A stretch of DNA of 64,000 nt from Flabesymbios commensalis (GCA_964017125.1 OZ024911.1:41417339-41481338); one strand, 5' to 3'; positions 48,301 to 51,449 are shown, counted from the first letter of the stretch. The notes: generated by a model not told the origin, from the letters alone. Program-made: numbers and translations.

Positions 48301-49570
48301 CATGCCATGACATTCAGCTCAGAAATGTAGACTTTGGTTTTGAAATGTTTGAAGGTAGTAACGGATACTTATTAGAGGCCTAATACACAGTCTTCTTTAT
48401 ATAGTACCAGCACATCTGTCACTGCAATGGTAGTGTGGACTATCCTGGTGATTGAGATATCGCTAATATACTACTTCATTGCTCATTACTGAGTATGAGG
48501 AAGGAAAAGCCTGACTGTACTCTCTGTAGGCTGTTTTAAACCCACGCGATATATGACTGGTGTCCATTATTAAAGTCAAGCTTTATTCCGGGAGAACTTC
48601 AACATGTCACATTATGTATGCTGGTATTACTAAGAGATTAATGGCAGTAAACTACCAGTCCTATTCACTGATTTGTACCTTTGTTTGTATATTATCAGAA
48701 TTGACAGACAGCGTCTTGACACGTCATCGTTGGATAGGATGGATGGCAAACTGGACACAGCGATGCTCGGGAAGTCACTCGATCACGGTGTGAATGATCT
48801 GAGTCATCGATGGCGTCAGGAGCTGGATCGCAGCATAGCTAAACACATGGAGAAAGGCAAGTTATCAAATTTATCATGGTGTGAGGGGACCAGGATTGTG
48901 TCTAACCCAAGAAGTGCAGGATTGTTCTTGGCTATTTTACATGTATTTTAACCATTATCCTTCTACGTTAATTTATTTAAATTTTCACTCACTTGATGTT
49001 GTGTCTCACTATCGCAACCCACAGCTTCAAGTAGCTGAAAATTACTCATATTTGCTTACTTTGAGCACAAATATTTGCAAAAAATCTTGATGTTTGGACA
49101 CACATTTCATTCTCAATAACAGTGATTTGGTTGACTAATAAAACAGAATAAGAACGACAATAGTTGTGATCAGCAGGATGAGGGTTAAAGTGGAATAGCT
49201 GACACAATTTTAAAAAAGACTGCTGTTTCAAAATCTATAAGTAATAAATTAAGAGACATGTATGAAATCTTATAAAATGTTGTTTATTTGCCGATAGGGT
49301 CAATATACATAATTATGCAATTCAAGGTATGTAAGCTTTGGGATAATATAGCATGATTACAACTAGTCATCATGTCCATTTAAAGATTAAACTTGTCGCC
49401 TAATTATATACATGTATGAATATAATATGTGTTATTTTCTGCTTCTAGGACCACACATATCCATCGATCTGCCTCCGAGATCACACGATGACAGCATGCT
49501 GACGGGGAGCGCCTTCACGAGATCCAGCAATGATTACCTGTCTGTCCTCAAACAAAACTACATGTTATAG
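6186..49570 (+). CDS. ANKRD26-like: ANKRD26-family long coiled-coil protein, C-terminal ~1213 aa (33 exons, 5' part outside window)
   Basis: Seen: 33 consecutive plus-strand exons with AG acceptors and GT donors (one GC donor) join in compatible phases to an open frame of 1213 codons plus stop. The product is nearly all charged heptad-like coiled coil after a short Ser/Pro-rich linker in exon 2. Recalled family landmarks, in order: KLNEEALTHASLQYGQ (exon 10), LWETEVKSRSKLGLR (exon 23), SEMETYKAEAEAQSRMEL followed by VNNYLAEQAAARERLD (exons 29-30), YRDLYEGELKLRERLASRLE (exon 31), ELDRSIAKHMEKG (exon 32) and a K-x-NYML terminus, where human ANKRD26 ends in KKNYMI. Human ANKRD26 is about 1700 residues with N-terminal ankyrin repeats, so some 500 residues, including all ankyrin repeats, should lie upstream. 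Family knowledge: membrane-proximal or centriolar-appendage scaffold. Of 32 introns, 22 are phase 0. Exon limits come from reading, not transcripts; exon 15 is the least certain. Confidence 0.93.
6359..6382 (+). repeat. 24-bp copy of exon 1 sequence inside intron 1
   Basis: CAGTATGGCTGATGACGAGG plus ACAC here is identical to 6279-6302 in the exon, an 80-bp offset duplication spanning the donor region. Confidence 0.9.
7724..7832. repeat. Family-B palindrome, complete
   Basis: CCCAGCAAACACAAGCCACT ... TTAATGTTGGCCCATCGTCT ... GGTGTTTGCTGGG; a half copy ending GTGTTTGCTGGG lies immediately upstream. Confidence 0.85.
8139..8382 (+). mobile_element. TTAA-type MITE, family C
   Basis: Bounded by TTAACCTTTACAGC and GCGCTTTAAGGATTAA. 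Internal hairpin AGTCAGAATC-type arms around TGACGTCTGTAG, then a shared tail (TGGCCGTAGACCCATAACAT). Same order at 16178-16387, 36094-36225 and 50294-50763. Confidence 0.75.
8690..9780 (+). repeat. Tandem array of ~150-bp units with AAGATGGCCGCCAT
   Basis: About seven diverged units. The ATGGCCGCC landmark is near 8751, 8902, 9056, 9205, 9450, 9576 and 9720. Each unit also has GCTAATTTGCATAT and a CGCTCTGATGGATTAT-like stretch. Confidence 0.75.
10002..10129 (+). CDS. ANKRD26-like: ANKRD26-like exon 2
   Basis: 128 nt, acceptor tttttcag, donor g|gtaaga. It completes an Arg codon and encodes an acidic linker ending in a Pro/Ser-rich stretch (PPLPPIPSSPLSTSN). This is the only clearly non-coiled-coil part of the visible protein and is probably disordered. 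It ends one base into a Val codon. Confidence 0.85.
10586..10724 (+). CDS. ANKRD26-like: ANKRD26-like exon 3
   Basis: 139 nt, acceptor ttttttgcag, donor ca|gtaagt. Starts the continuous coiled coil (MHEQLRQSQRRLDRERLAKS). It enters after one base of a Val codon and leaves two bases into a Gln codon. Confidence 0.88.
10730..11867 (+). other. ANKRD26-like intron 3 content
   Basis: Three diverged units with ATTCAAAATGG landmarks (near 10920, 11303 and 11450) are interrupted by a SINE (10981-11180). A decayed family-B palindrome is at 11753-11823. Confidence 0.6.
10981..11180 (+). mobile_element. tRNA-derived SINE, copy 1
   Basis: A box-A-like GCGCAATGGCTAGAGCACC and a B-box-like TTTTTGAACCCGGCTG are followed by a tail (CTCAATGTGACTTGACGATC, then AACCTT..TTTACG). 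The same tail follows a tRNA-like head at 27101-27291. It does not fold as a full tRNA. Confidence 0.65.
11868..11948 (+). CDS. ANKRD26-like: ANKRD26-like exon 4
   Basis: 81 nt, acceptor ttgttttcag, donor ga|gtgagt. Encodes KLEDVTRAKSQLEQSRIELD and the following residues, typical coiled coil. Phase 2 on both sides, so it is symmetric. Confidence 0.88.
12133..12320 (-). mobile_element. Family-C MITE, truncated, reverse orientation
   Basis: Starts TTAACCCTTAAAACACTG; contains the reverse complement of the family-C tail (CCTATGTTATGGGTCTACAG) and ends near GGGGATCAACTTTAG. Confidence 0.6.
12435..14127 (+). mobile_element. Element E copy 1, with internal tandem repeats (intron 4)
   Basis: Begins TTAGCTCCCGCCGTCACC with a small hairpin (to about 12474) and ends near CGGAGCGGGAGCTCCTGG and TATGTAGTCTTGTT. 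The ends are partly inverted (AGCTCCCGC / GCGGGAGCT). The interior has six to seven units of 125-160 bp with ACCATTACTATAAAAC and AAAATGGCCGCC. Copy 2 is at 21233-23174. No coding region recognised. Confidence 0.8.
14246..14344 (+). CDS. ANKRD26-like: ANKRD26-like exon 5
   Basis: 99 nt, acceptor gtatttcag, donor gg|gtgagt. Encodes YQVNEEVEKRKNAEILLSKT and onward. Phase 2 on both sides. Only 155 nt of intron separates it from exon 6. Confidence 0.88.
14500..14584 (+). CDS. ANKRD26-like: ANKRD26-like exon 6
   Basis: 85 nt, acceptor atttttcag, donor gag|gtgtgt. Encodes EVENSQKTELTMRTIQIELR and onward. From here most introns are phase 0. Confidence 0.87.
14585..15186 (+). other. ANKRD26-like intron 6
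   Basis: AT-rich, nothing recognised. The ORF at 14723-14998 has no protein-like composition. Confidence 0.5.
15187..15324 (+). CDS. ANKRD26-like: ANKRD26-like exon 7
   Basis: 138 nt, phase 0 both sides. The acceptor (tatgactag) has a weak pyrimidine tract; donor aag|gtaaag. Encodes LEEERDDAQRQLTQEKKTRS, then a Gln/His/Ser-rich end. Confidence 0.82.
15770..16181 (-). mobile_element. Diverged family-C MITE carrying a nested family-A-like element
   Basis: Family-C tail phrase (GGTCGTAGGCCCATGAAATA) and right end GTTGTAAGGGTTAA. It is interrupted by 15891-16091, which starts AACCCTTAG and ends CTAAGGGTT and has the hairpin TTTTCAGTCACTTCAATTGA. The left end is unclear. Confidence 0.6.
16178..16387 (+). 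mobile_element. TTAA-type MITE, family C, sharing a TTAA with its neighbour
   Basis: Starts TTAACCCTTACAGCGCGGGG and ends GCGTTGTAAGGGTTA. The first TTAA is also the end of the preceding copy, giving the palindromic junction AAGGGTTAACCCTT. Confidence 0.75.
18191..18286 (+). CDS. ANKRD26-like: ANKRD26-like exon 8
   Basis: 96 nt, phase 0 both sides, acceptor gttgtaacag, donor aaa|gtgagt. Encodes AEVASRLEATEETHRQALET and onward. It follows a 2.9-kb intron. Confidence 0.88.
18372..18479. repeat. Family-B palindrome (intron 8)
   Basis: CCCAGCAAACACGAGACGTT ... GTCCATCGTCTGCGACGCTG ... GTCTCATGTTTGCTGG. It fills about half of the intron between exons 8 and 9. Confidence 0.85.
18507..18611 (+). 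CDS. ANKRD26-like: ANKRD26-like exon 9
   Basis: 105 nt, phase 0 both sides, acceptor tgttacag, donor act|gtaagc. Encodes MELERQRAVARDDQENLACE and onward. The 220-nt intron before it holds one complete CCCAGCAAACAC palindrome (18372-18479). Confidence 0.88.
19244..19378 (+). CDS. ANKRD26-like: ANKRD26-like exon 10
   Basis: 135 nt, phase 0 both sides, acceptor tttgagcag, donor gag|gtaatc. Encodes KLNEEALTHASLQYGQELAQ, which closely resembles the recalled vertebrate ANKRD26 segment KLNEEALTETNLQY. This is one of the best family landmarks in the window. Confidence 0.92.
19418..19721 (+). mobile_element. TTAA-type MITE, family A, best-preserved copy
   Basis: TTAACCCTTGTCCTGCT at the left and AGCAAGATAAGGGTTAA at the right form clear inverted ends. 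The hairpin at 19454-19512 (TTTTCAGCCACTTGAAGTTG and complement) is followed by the shared tail ACTCATATTTGTTTAATTTG. Confidence 0.8.
20172..20251 (+). CDS. ANKRD26-like: ANKRD26-like exon 11
   Basis: 80 nt, acceptor aatcttgcag, donor ag|gtaagc. Encodes VESLKARLAKASEELELAQE, matching the family's VES..SRLA motif. It ends two bases into an Arg codon. Confidence 0.9.
20252..20923 (+). other. ANKRD26-like intron 11
   Basis: AT-rich; no gene or repeat recognised. Confidence 0.5.
20924..21008 (+). CDS. ANKRD26-like: ANKRD26-like exon 12
   Basis: 85 nt, acceptor tcaacag, donor cag|gtaact. Encodes KIQADQEEWAKRSEEQQALI and onward; a Trp in an otherwise coiled-coil segment is also seen in the human family member. 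Confidence 0.88.
21145..23283 (+). mobile_element. Family-A MITE split by element E (intron 12)
   Basis: The left half (21145-21232) has TTAACTCTTCAGCGCT to TTTAAACATCA. The right half (23175-23283) resumes with CAAATTAAGCAAATATGAG, the hairpin, and GACTTTAAGGGTTA. Element E fills the gap. About 20 bp of the family-A consensus appear lost at the insertion. Confidence 0.75.
21233..23174 (+). mobile_element. Element E copy 2, with internal tandem repeats (intron 12)
   Basis: Same ends as copy 1 (TTAGCTCCCGCCGTCACC ... GCGGGAGCTCCTGG ... TAGTCTTGTT) but eight to nine internal units (ACCATTACTATAAAAC landmarks about every 145 bp from 21833 to 22866). Its boundaries are fixed by the interrupted family-A MITE around it. 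Confidence 0.85.
23320..23500 (+). repeat. Short hairpin element, copy 2
   Basis: TTTTTTCATGCTGTGGGAGC and its complement GCTCCAACAGCATGAAAAA flank AATTGCTAATGCAATT. The tail matches 2130-2335. Confidence 0.7.
23500..24320 (+). other. Rest of ANKRD26-like intron 12
   Basis: AT-rich; nothing recognised. Confidence 0.5.
24321..24377 (+). CDS. ANKRD26-like: ANKRD26-like exon 13
   Basis: 57 nt, phase 0 both sides, acceptor tgtttttcag, donor gag|gttagt. Encodes NLNQRCTDAETRSVRLDNE. Its length is a multiple of three, so skipping keeps the frame. Confidence 0.85.
24408..24790 (+). mobile_element. Family-A fragment with nested TTAA element (24490-24714)
   Basis: Outer pieces carry family-A tail phrases (AATCTTGATGTTTAA before, ACACATCTTAACTGTGATTC after). 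The insert has inverted ends TTAACTCTTTCACCACC and GGTGGTGAAAGGGTTT. The same kind of insert sits at the same family-A position at 47815-47904. Confidence 0.7.
25050..25169 (+). CDS. ANKRD26-like: ANKRD26-like exon 14
   Basis: 120 nt, phase 0 both sides, acceptor aatgaacag, donor aag|gtaagg. Encodes LQISNATLAERTSQLATLQK and onward. An alternative acceptor six bases downstream (ttgcag) would only drop two residues. Confidence 0.87.
25391..26550 (+). repeat. Left arm of long inverted repeat (intron 14)
   Basis: Begins at AGTCTGGTGCGGTATGTCA. It matches the reverse complement of 28660-29632 over many blocks: TTCAAAATGGCCGCCATCG, GGATTCCTC region, CAATTTGTGCGTTT, CATCACAGCCCATGAGAGAT, CATTCAATGGCTTGGTTCAT. 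About 230 bp (26290-26520) is extra in this arm. Confidence 0.8.
27101..27291 (+). mobile_element. tRNA-derived SINE, copy 2
   Basis: GAGGCAGCGCATCGATAGAA head and CCCGGGTGTGAGCC B-box-like stretch, then the tail CTCTCAATGTGACTAGGTGA shared with 10981-11180. Confidence 0.65.
27366..27422 (+). CDS. ANKRD26-like: Candidate ANKRD26-like exon 15 (possible cassette)
   Basis: 57 nt, phase 0 both sides, donor gag|gtacac. Encodes LRDITQDASSSQKPTNFQE, which is less coiled-coil-like than its neighbours. The phase-compatible acceptor is the second AG in cacagaccag; the stronger-looking first AG gives the wrong phase. Skipping it joins exon 14 to 16 in frame. It lies between long inverted repeats (25391-26550 and 28660-29632) and 75 bases past a SINE. 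It may be a real cassette exon or a chance ORF. Confidence 0.5.
27423..28660 (+). other. Spacer between candidate exon 15 and right inverted arm
   Basis: No repeat or exon recognised. Confidence 0.5.
28660..29632 (-). repeat. Right arm of long inverted repeat (intron 15)
   Basis: Reverse-complement copy of 25391-26550. Key blocks: ATGAACCAAGCCATTGAATG, GCACAATTTGCGC, CGATGGCGGCCATTTTGAA, TTGAGGGGCGGGAAAAATTG, TGACATATCGCACCAGACT. Divergence by eye is roughly 20-25%, so both arms are old. Confidence 0.8.
29916..29962 (+). CDS. ANKRD26-like: ANKRD26-like exon 16
   Basis: 47 nt with an almost pure T tract before its ttcag acceptor; donor cg|gtgagt. Encodes EENARIQAKLESQQE plus two bases of an Arg codon. 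Confidence 0.87.
30321..30456 (+). CDS. ANKRD26-like: ANKRD26-like exon 17
   Basis: 136 nt, acceptor gcatttcag, donor aag|gtgagc. Encodes CKDLQEELSSLRQQVEDERH, then a Ser/Leu-rich stretch to TDQDK. Enters after two bases of an Arg codon and leaves in phase 0. Confidence 0.88.
30870..31058 (+). CDS. ANKRD26-like: ANKRD26-like exon 18
   Basis: 189 nt, phase 0 both sides, acceptor tatgtttag, donor aag|gtatga. Encodes 63 residues starting VRGALEERNSTLGDMVSRLK, one uninterrupted coiled coil. Confidence 0.9.
31219..31469 (+). mobile_element. TTAA-type MITE, family D (intron 18)
   Basis: TTAACCTTTTCAAGCCTGAA start, GAGGGCTTAAAGGGTTAA end. A strong hairpin (CATCTTCATCCACTACAAGC around GAATTGCTGCCGCAATTC) and a terminal subpalindrome AATGATGCTTTAATGCATC. 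251 bp. Other copies at 39727, 40278, 45007, 50361 and 58566. Confidence 0.85.
31573..31788 (+). CDS. ANKRD26-like: ANKRD26-like exon 19
   Basis: 216 nt, the longest exon seen, phase 0 both sides, acceptor cttcttttag, donor aag|gtcagt. Encodes 72 residues of strongly charged heptads (NRDQVETERARMRDEMERVQ and onward). Confidence 0.9.
31891..32328. mobile_element. Short inverted-repeat element (intron 19)
   Basis: GGCAGCACCCCTCAGCCGTA at the left is mirrored by GAGGCTGAGGGGTGATG at the right. The interior includes AAAATGGCCGCTTATGGCC. Non-coding. Confidence 0.6.
32329..34006 (+). other. Rest of ANKRD26-like intron 19
   Basis: AT-rich, no exon or named repeat seen. Confidence 0.5.
34007..34126 (+). 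CDS. ANKRD26-like: ANKRD26-like exon 20
   Basis: 120 nt, phase 0 both sides, acceptor tttttttcag, donor cag|gtaaac. Encodes TELEETLHRLELDNARLEAS and onward. Confidence 0.89.
34563..34713 (+). repeat. Short tandem repeats in intron 20
   Basis: Three copies of ~23 bp ACACAATAATGTCACCTGG (34641-34713), just after a 20-bp AGCTAATAACTAGCAATTTA repeated at 34563 and 34608. Confidence 0.8.
34870..34941 (+). CDS. ANKRD26-like: ANKRD26-like exon 21
   Basis: 72 nt, phase 0 both sides, acceptor gattattttag, donor tat|gtaagt. Encodes TRENIEALIADLKTTNSGLE plus ERLY. Confidence 0.86.
36094..36225 (+). mobile_element. Family-C MITE, short internal-deletion copy
   Basis: Starts TTTACCCCTTTTAGCGC; contains GCGCGGGGATCGTC and ends GCGCTTTAAGGGTTAA. 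The usual tail is missing. Confidence 0.65.
36310..36393. repeat. 84-bp hairpin
   Basis: TATCGTCCCCTTGGAGTTAG ... GTGCTAAAC pairs with GTTTAGCAC ... CTAACTCCATGGAGACGATA. About 20 bases of loop. Confidence 0.8.
36546..36617 (+). CDS. ANKRD26-like: ANKRD26-like exon 22
   Basis: 72 nt, phase 0 both sides, acceptor gattttacag, donor acc|gtaaga. Encodes LGSSIKKEMDTLQMSNNDLQ plus YKMT. It is followed by the largest intron after exon 15 (4.3 kb). Confidence 0.86.
36721..36833. repeat. Decayed family-B palindrome
   Basis: AAGCAGACACAAAATATTTA ... AATGTTGAACATT repeated ... GTGTCAACTTATGTGTTTGC. Confidence 0.6.
37574..37686. repeat. Family-B palindrome
   Basis: CCCAGCAAACACGAGACATT ... GGCCCATCATCTGCGACTTT ... 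ATATTGGGTGAATGTG; right end eroded. Confidence 0.75.
38442..38503. repeat. Short family-B palindrome (centre missing)
   Basis: CCCAGCGAACATGAGACATT, then GACCCAGTGCTGACAGCTGG and TCAATGTATCTGGTTTGTTGG; only the outer arms remain. Confidence 0.65.
38724..38947 (-). mobile_element. TTAA-type MITE, family A (intron 22)
   Basis: TAATCCTTATCCTGCTGATC left, TAGCAGGATAAGGGTTAA right; hairpin CAGCCACTTGTAGTTGTGGG with its complement. Confidence 0.75.
39727..39978 (-). mobile_element. TTAA-type MITE, family D, reverse copy (intron 22)
   Basis: Starts TGACCCTTTAAGCCCTCACG and ends CAGGCTTGAAAAGGTTTA. Inverse orientation to the copy 300 bp downstream. Confidence 0.8.
40278..40528 (+). mobile_element. 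TTAA-type MITE, family D, forward copy (intron 22)
   Basis: TTAACCCTTTCAAGCCTAAA to GTGAGGGCTTAAAGGGTTA, with the CTACAAGCCGCAAATTGCTG hairpin. Forms an inverted pair with 39727-39978. Confidence 0.85.
40923..41021 (+). CDS. ANKRD26-like: ANKRD26-like exon 23 (start of conserved C-terminal block)
   Basis: 99 nt, phase 0 both sides, acceptor catccaccag, donor cgg|gtgaga. Encodes an Ala-rich start, then SLWETEVKSRSKLGLR, a strongly conserved ANKRD26-family signature (LWE.E..SR.KLG). Confidence 0.93.
41022..41755 (+). other. ANKRD26-like intron 23
   Basis: No gene or repeat recognised. Confidence 0.5.
41756..41806 (+). CDS. ANKRD26-like: ANKRD26-like exon 24
   Basis: 51 nt microexon-sized, phase 0 both sides, acceptor ataacag, donor gag|gtaagg. 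Encodes IAQLERERQEAQTALDE, continuing the LG.RI.QLE family pattern directly after exon 23. Confidence 0.88.
42007..42080 (+). CDS. ANKRD26-like: ANKRD26-like exon 25
   Basis: 74 nt, acceptor catttacag, donor aa|gtagga (weak). Encodes EKRKTRKAMELKKLAETKLG and onward, rich in Lys. Ends two bases into a Lys codon; the next intron is only 129 nt. Confidence 0.85.
42210..42279 (+). CDS. ANKRD26-like: ANKRD26-like exon 26
   Basis: 70 nt, acceptor ttgttgcag, donor aag|gtaata. Encodes MSQLQKEVTTLKVHLKAARK plus RLK, like the family's LK...K..RKKL stretch. Confidence 0.88.
42500..42715 (+). repeat. Degenerate ~45-bp tandem repeat (intron 26)
   Basis: About four units around TTCACTGATTGCTTGTACAT (landmarks near 42564, 42622, 42652 and 42686). 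Ends ten bases before the exon 27 acceptor. Confidence 0.65.
42726..42824 (+). CDS. ANKRD26-like: ANKRD26-like exon 27
   Basis: 99 nt, phase 0 both sides, acceptor ttgtacag, donor cag|gtaacc. Encodes TLDTDDHPLNALRADRELEK and onward. The preceding intron contains a degenerate tandem repeat that runs almost to the acceptor. Confidence 0.86.
42825..44759 (+). other. ANKRD26-like intron 27
   Basis: Contains a half family-A hairpin (about 42985-43035), the interrupted family-B palindrome (43357-43848) and a weak family-A-like piece near 44405-44470. The rest is AT-rich and unremarkable. Confidence 0.6.
43357..43848. mobile_element. Family-B palindrome split by a 378-bp insertion (43397-43774)
   Basis: The outer halves (CCCAGCAAACACAAAATATT ... 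GGTTAATG and TAATGTTGGGCCGACGTTGA ... GTATTTGCTGGG) rejoin into a normal palindrome. The insert begins near GGGCTCCCATTCACCTGG and ends TTGAGTGGGAACC, imperfect inverted ends. TAATG is on both sides, a possible 5-bp target duplication. The insert holds repeated AAAAATCATGGAATTT phrases. Confidence 0.75.
44760..44930 (+). CDS. ANKRD26-like: ANKRD26-like exon 28
   Basis: 171 nt, phase 0 both sides, acceptor tgttgacag, donor aag|gtcagc. Encodes 57 residues (MDRAHEQLDVEAATKEELVA and onward) ending KLQRSRQKTHDELLAYK, comparable to the family's K..KLQK.KKKLE.E stretch. Confidence 0.9.
45007..45259 (+). mobile_element. TTAA-type MITE, family D (intron 28)
   Basis: TTAACCCTTTCAAGCCTGAG to GAGGGCTTAAAGGGTTAA, hairpin CTTCATCCACTACAAGCCGC. 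TTAA on both sides. Confidence 0.87.
45260..46363 (+). other. Rest of ANKRD26-like intron 28
   Basis: No exon fits the frame. 45950-46360 has decayed repeat phrases (e.g. CAAATTTGGTACAAATTATC) similar to 56010-56270. Confidence 0.5.
46364..46465 (+). CDS. ANKRD26-like: ANKRD26-like exon 29
   Basis: 102 nt, phase 0 both sides, acceptor tttatcgtag, donor cag|gtatgt. Encodes NHVNANYCPRSEMETYKAEA and onward. A closer AG (46391-46392) was rejected because it breaks the phase; the chosen acceptor also keeps the residues before EMETYK, which fit the family. Confidence 0.87.
46755..46868 (+). CDS. ANKRD26-like: ANKRD26-like exon 30
   Basis: 114 nt, phase 0 both sides, acceptor tttacgcag, donor ctg|gtatat. 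Encodes VNNYLAEQAAARERLDLMRD and onward, matching the family's VN.FLQ.QAAS...L block. Confidence 0.92.
47442..47670 (+). mobile_element. TTAA-type MITE, family A, first of tandem pair (intron 30)
   Basis: TTAACCCTCATCCTTAATTT to AAGCAGGCAAAGGGTTAA; hairpin CAATCACTGAGGTTGTGTC. Its right TTAA is the left TTAA of the next copy. Confidence 0.75.
47667..47993 (+). mobile_element. TTAA-type MITE, family A, second of tandem pair with nested palindrome
   Basis: TTAACACTTTGCCTGTTATG to CTTAAAGAGTTAA. Interrupted at its TTGATGT(TTAA) site by a 90-bp palindrome (47815-47904). Confidence 0.75.
47815..47904. mobile_element. Near-perfect 90-bp TTAA palindrome nested in family A
   Basis: TTACCCTTTCACCACTGAAG ... 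GTGCTGAATGCTATGGCATT ... CTCAGTGGTGAAAGGGTTAA; the two halves are complementary almost throughout, with the centre at GCTATGGC. Confidence 0.85.
48026..48198 (+). CDS. ANKRD26-like: ANKRD26-like exon 31
   Basis: 173 nt, acceptor ggttgaag (weak tract), donor ac|gttagt. Encodes DELEKLRSSMGDKDTDNERE, then AERYRDLYEGELKLRERLAS and RLEKASQRANLAQST, matching the family's EKYK.LYLEE...R..L..KL block. Confidence 0.92.
48699..48856 (+). CDS. ANKRD26-like: ANKRD26-like exon 32 (GC donor)
   Basis: 158 nt, acceptor tattatcag. The donor is AAAG|GCAAGT, a non-canonical GC site with otherwise ideal consensus. Encodes TIDRQRLDTSSLDRMDGKLD to WRQELDRSIAKHMEK plus the first base of a Gly codon. No in-frame GT donor nearby gives the right phase. 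Confidence 0.88.
48948..49188 (+). mobile_element. TTAA-type MITE, family A (intron 32)
   Basis: TTAACCATTATCCTTCTACG to CAGCAGGATGAGGGTTAA; hairpin TTTTCACTCACTTGATGTTG. It lies 91 bp after the GC donor of exon 32. Confidence 0.75.
49449..49570 (+). CDS. ANKRD26-like: ANKRD26-like terminal exon 33
   Basis: 122 nt, acceptor tgcttctag. Completes the split Gly codon, then encodes 39 residues (PHISIDLPPRSHDDSMLTGS to YLSVLKQNYML) and a TAG stop. The K-x-NYML end matches the extreme C terminus of vertebrate ANKRD26 (KKNYMI), which supports this as the true end of the protein. Confidence 0.93.
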
Positions 49571-50293
49571 AAAAGTGATCGTCATTACCTGATTATTTAC
49601 AAATCATTCTCATAAAAAAGCAGCTGACTTGTAGATGGTGATGTCATACATGGCATAACATTTCAATAAGATGGCATGTAGTCATTAGGAGCAGGCCACC
49701 TAGCAATCAAAACATTGAAACAATGCTGTTTGAAGGTTAGGCCAGTATTGTAGACAGTGGCCAACACTAAAGCAACTTTGGGTCAGTGTCTTGTGTTTGC
49801 TGTCACGACATGATTTGAATATAATATTGAATCAGATTCTGATATTCCTGCAGTAGATTATTCAAGTATAACCATTTTCGCACCACATTATAAATGTGAA
49901 CTGTAGCAGACACTTAAGTTAAGACAGTTCTGTATGGAAAGACAAAATGTGATAAGAATGTTGTACTTAACTAATGATATGGTAATGTTTTAAGTACTAT
50001 GTTCTACTTACGTAAGTGCAGTTGCGTCTTACTCAAAACTTACAGCTTTAAGTCTGTAAGAATCATTTATATTTGTCAAATTGGGTTGCAAAAGTTGCTG
50101 AAAAAGGGCTTCAATTGATAGTCTGTTGTAGTAGCAGTGTAGGTGAGCAGTGATACGATATTAATTTCAGAAAAGATATTTGTCCAATGCTACCGTGGGC
50201 TTTTCAGTCATGCTATATTACACACCTGCTATATGAGCAGTAAAAGTACACACTGGGCAAACACTGTGTCGTGTCCCTGGACCAGTGTCACAG
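49571..50293 (+). other. 3' flank of the ANKRD26-like gene
   Basis: Probably 3' UTR at its start. No canonical AATAAA was identified with confidence. Contains a diverged family-B palindrome (49701-49803). Confidence 0.5.
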
Positions 50294-50763
50294 TTAACCC
50301 TTACAGCGCGGGGATCAACTCGACTTCAGATTCTGACGTCTAAAGTCGATCCCCGCACTCTAACCCTTTCATCCCTCACGATGCATTAAAGCATCATTTT
50401 ACATCCATGAAAACAGACCTAATTTCGCTACAACCAAGGGTTTTAGAACGAAAATTACCATGAAACTGGTTTACCAATACGTGGTATTTTTCTTTAATTT
50501 TTAAACCACACCAAATCATCTTTATCCACTACAAGTCGAGAATTGCGACAGCAATTCGCGGCTTGTAGTGGATGAAGATGACTATGGTAAATTCAGGGTT
50601 GAAAGGGTTAAGAGTAAAATATTTCTAATGGCCGTAGACCCATAGCATGGGTATTCAAATGAATCAGAACGAGCTAACAAAGACATTTATGATGGTATCA
50701 AATTGAAAATAACTCTTTGGACGCTTGGTTTGTATAAAAATATTTCCGCCCTTTAAGGGTTTT
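50294..50763 (+). mobile_element. Family-C MITE containing a complete family-D MITE
   Basis: The outer element opens TTAACCCTTACAGCGCGGGG and resumes at GAGTAAAATATTTCTAATGG after 50611, ending CGCCCTTTAAGGGTTT. The insert 50361-50611 runs TAACCCTTTCATCCCTCACG to GGTTGAAAGGGTTAA in reverse orientation. Confidence 0.85.
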
Positions 50764-50831
50764 TGACGCAGAATTTCAATATTTAATATTGGTTGATTTT
50801 CGTGAGAAGCACAGTTGTGGCTGTGTTGGTT

Positions 50832-50938
50832 CCCAGCAAACACAGCCATTGATCCAATGTTGTTATAATGTTGGTCCGGCGTCGAAGACGGCGGGCCAAC
50901 ATTATAACAACATTGGGTTAATGCTTCGTGAGTTGTTG
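50832..50938. repeat. Family-B palindrome, strongly symmetric
   Basis: CCCAGCAAACACAGCCATTG ... GGTCCGGCGTCGAAGACGGC ... ACAACATTGGGTTAATGC. Confidence 0.8.
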
Positions 50939-51100
50939 TGCAAGATTATCGGGTACTTTCGAAGACTTTCTCCTTCAACGTGTTGCTCTCTGCATTGTCA
51001 CCATAAAAGTGGAATATAAGCGATGTACGAAAGAATAATTTACAGTAAGGAGATGTCTTTAGCTTTCGTTTTACCTTTTCGAGTACACTTGCAGGTATTT

Positions 51101-51448
51101 ATCCCAGCCTAACTATATGTCATCGTTGGTGAAGTTGGCACAATGCTGGGCCAATGTCTGGTATTTGGTGGGATCCTTTCATCACCTTTATCCGTATTTC
51201 TTTAGCAGGTTAATGTTACCTCTCATCAAACACCAAACGTTGATCAACGGTATGCTTATGTTGGACTACCGTCTTCGACGCTGGTCACACATTAGCACAG
51301 CATTATGTCAACGTCTCGTCCAGTGGTTGTTTCTTAAAGTAGCACCATGTTTATGCCCTCGGTCTATAAGAACTTCCACAAGCACTTAGGCTCTTGATGA
51401 ACGTTAAACCAAAATTGAGTCAACATCTGACGTTTGCTAGATTATGAC
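51101..51448. repeat. Cluster of decayed family-B pieces
   Basis: A half copy (51101-51172, ending GTCTGGTATTTGGTGGG), a near-complete copy (51229-51327, centre CGTCTTCGACG) and a half copy (51399-51448, ending CATCTGACGTTTGC). Confidence 0.6.
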
Positions 51449-51449
51449 C

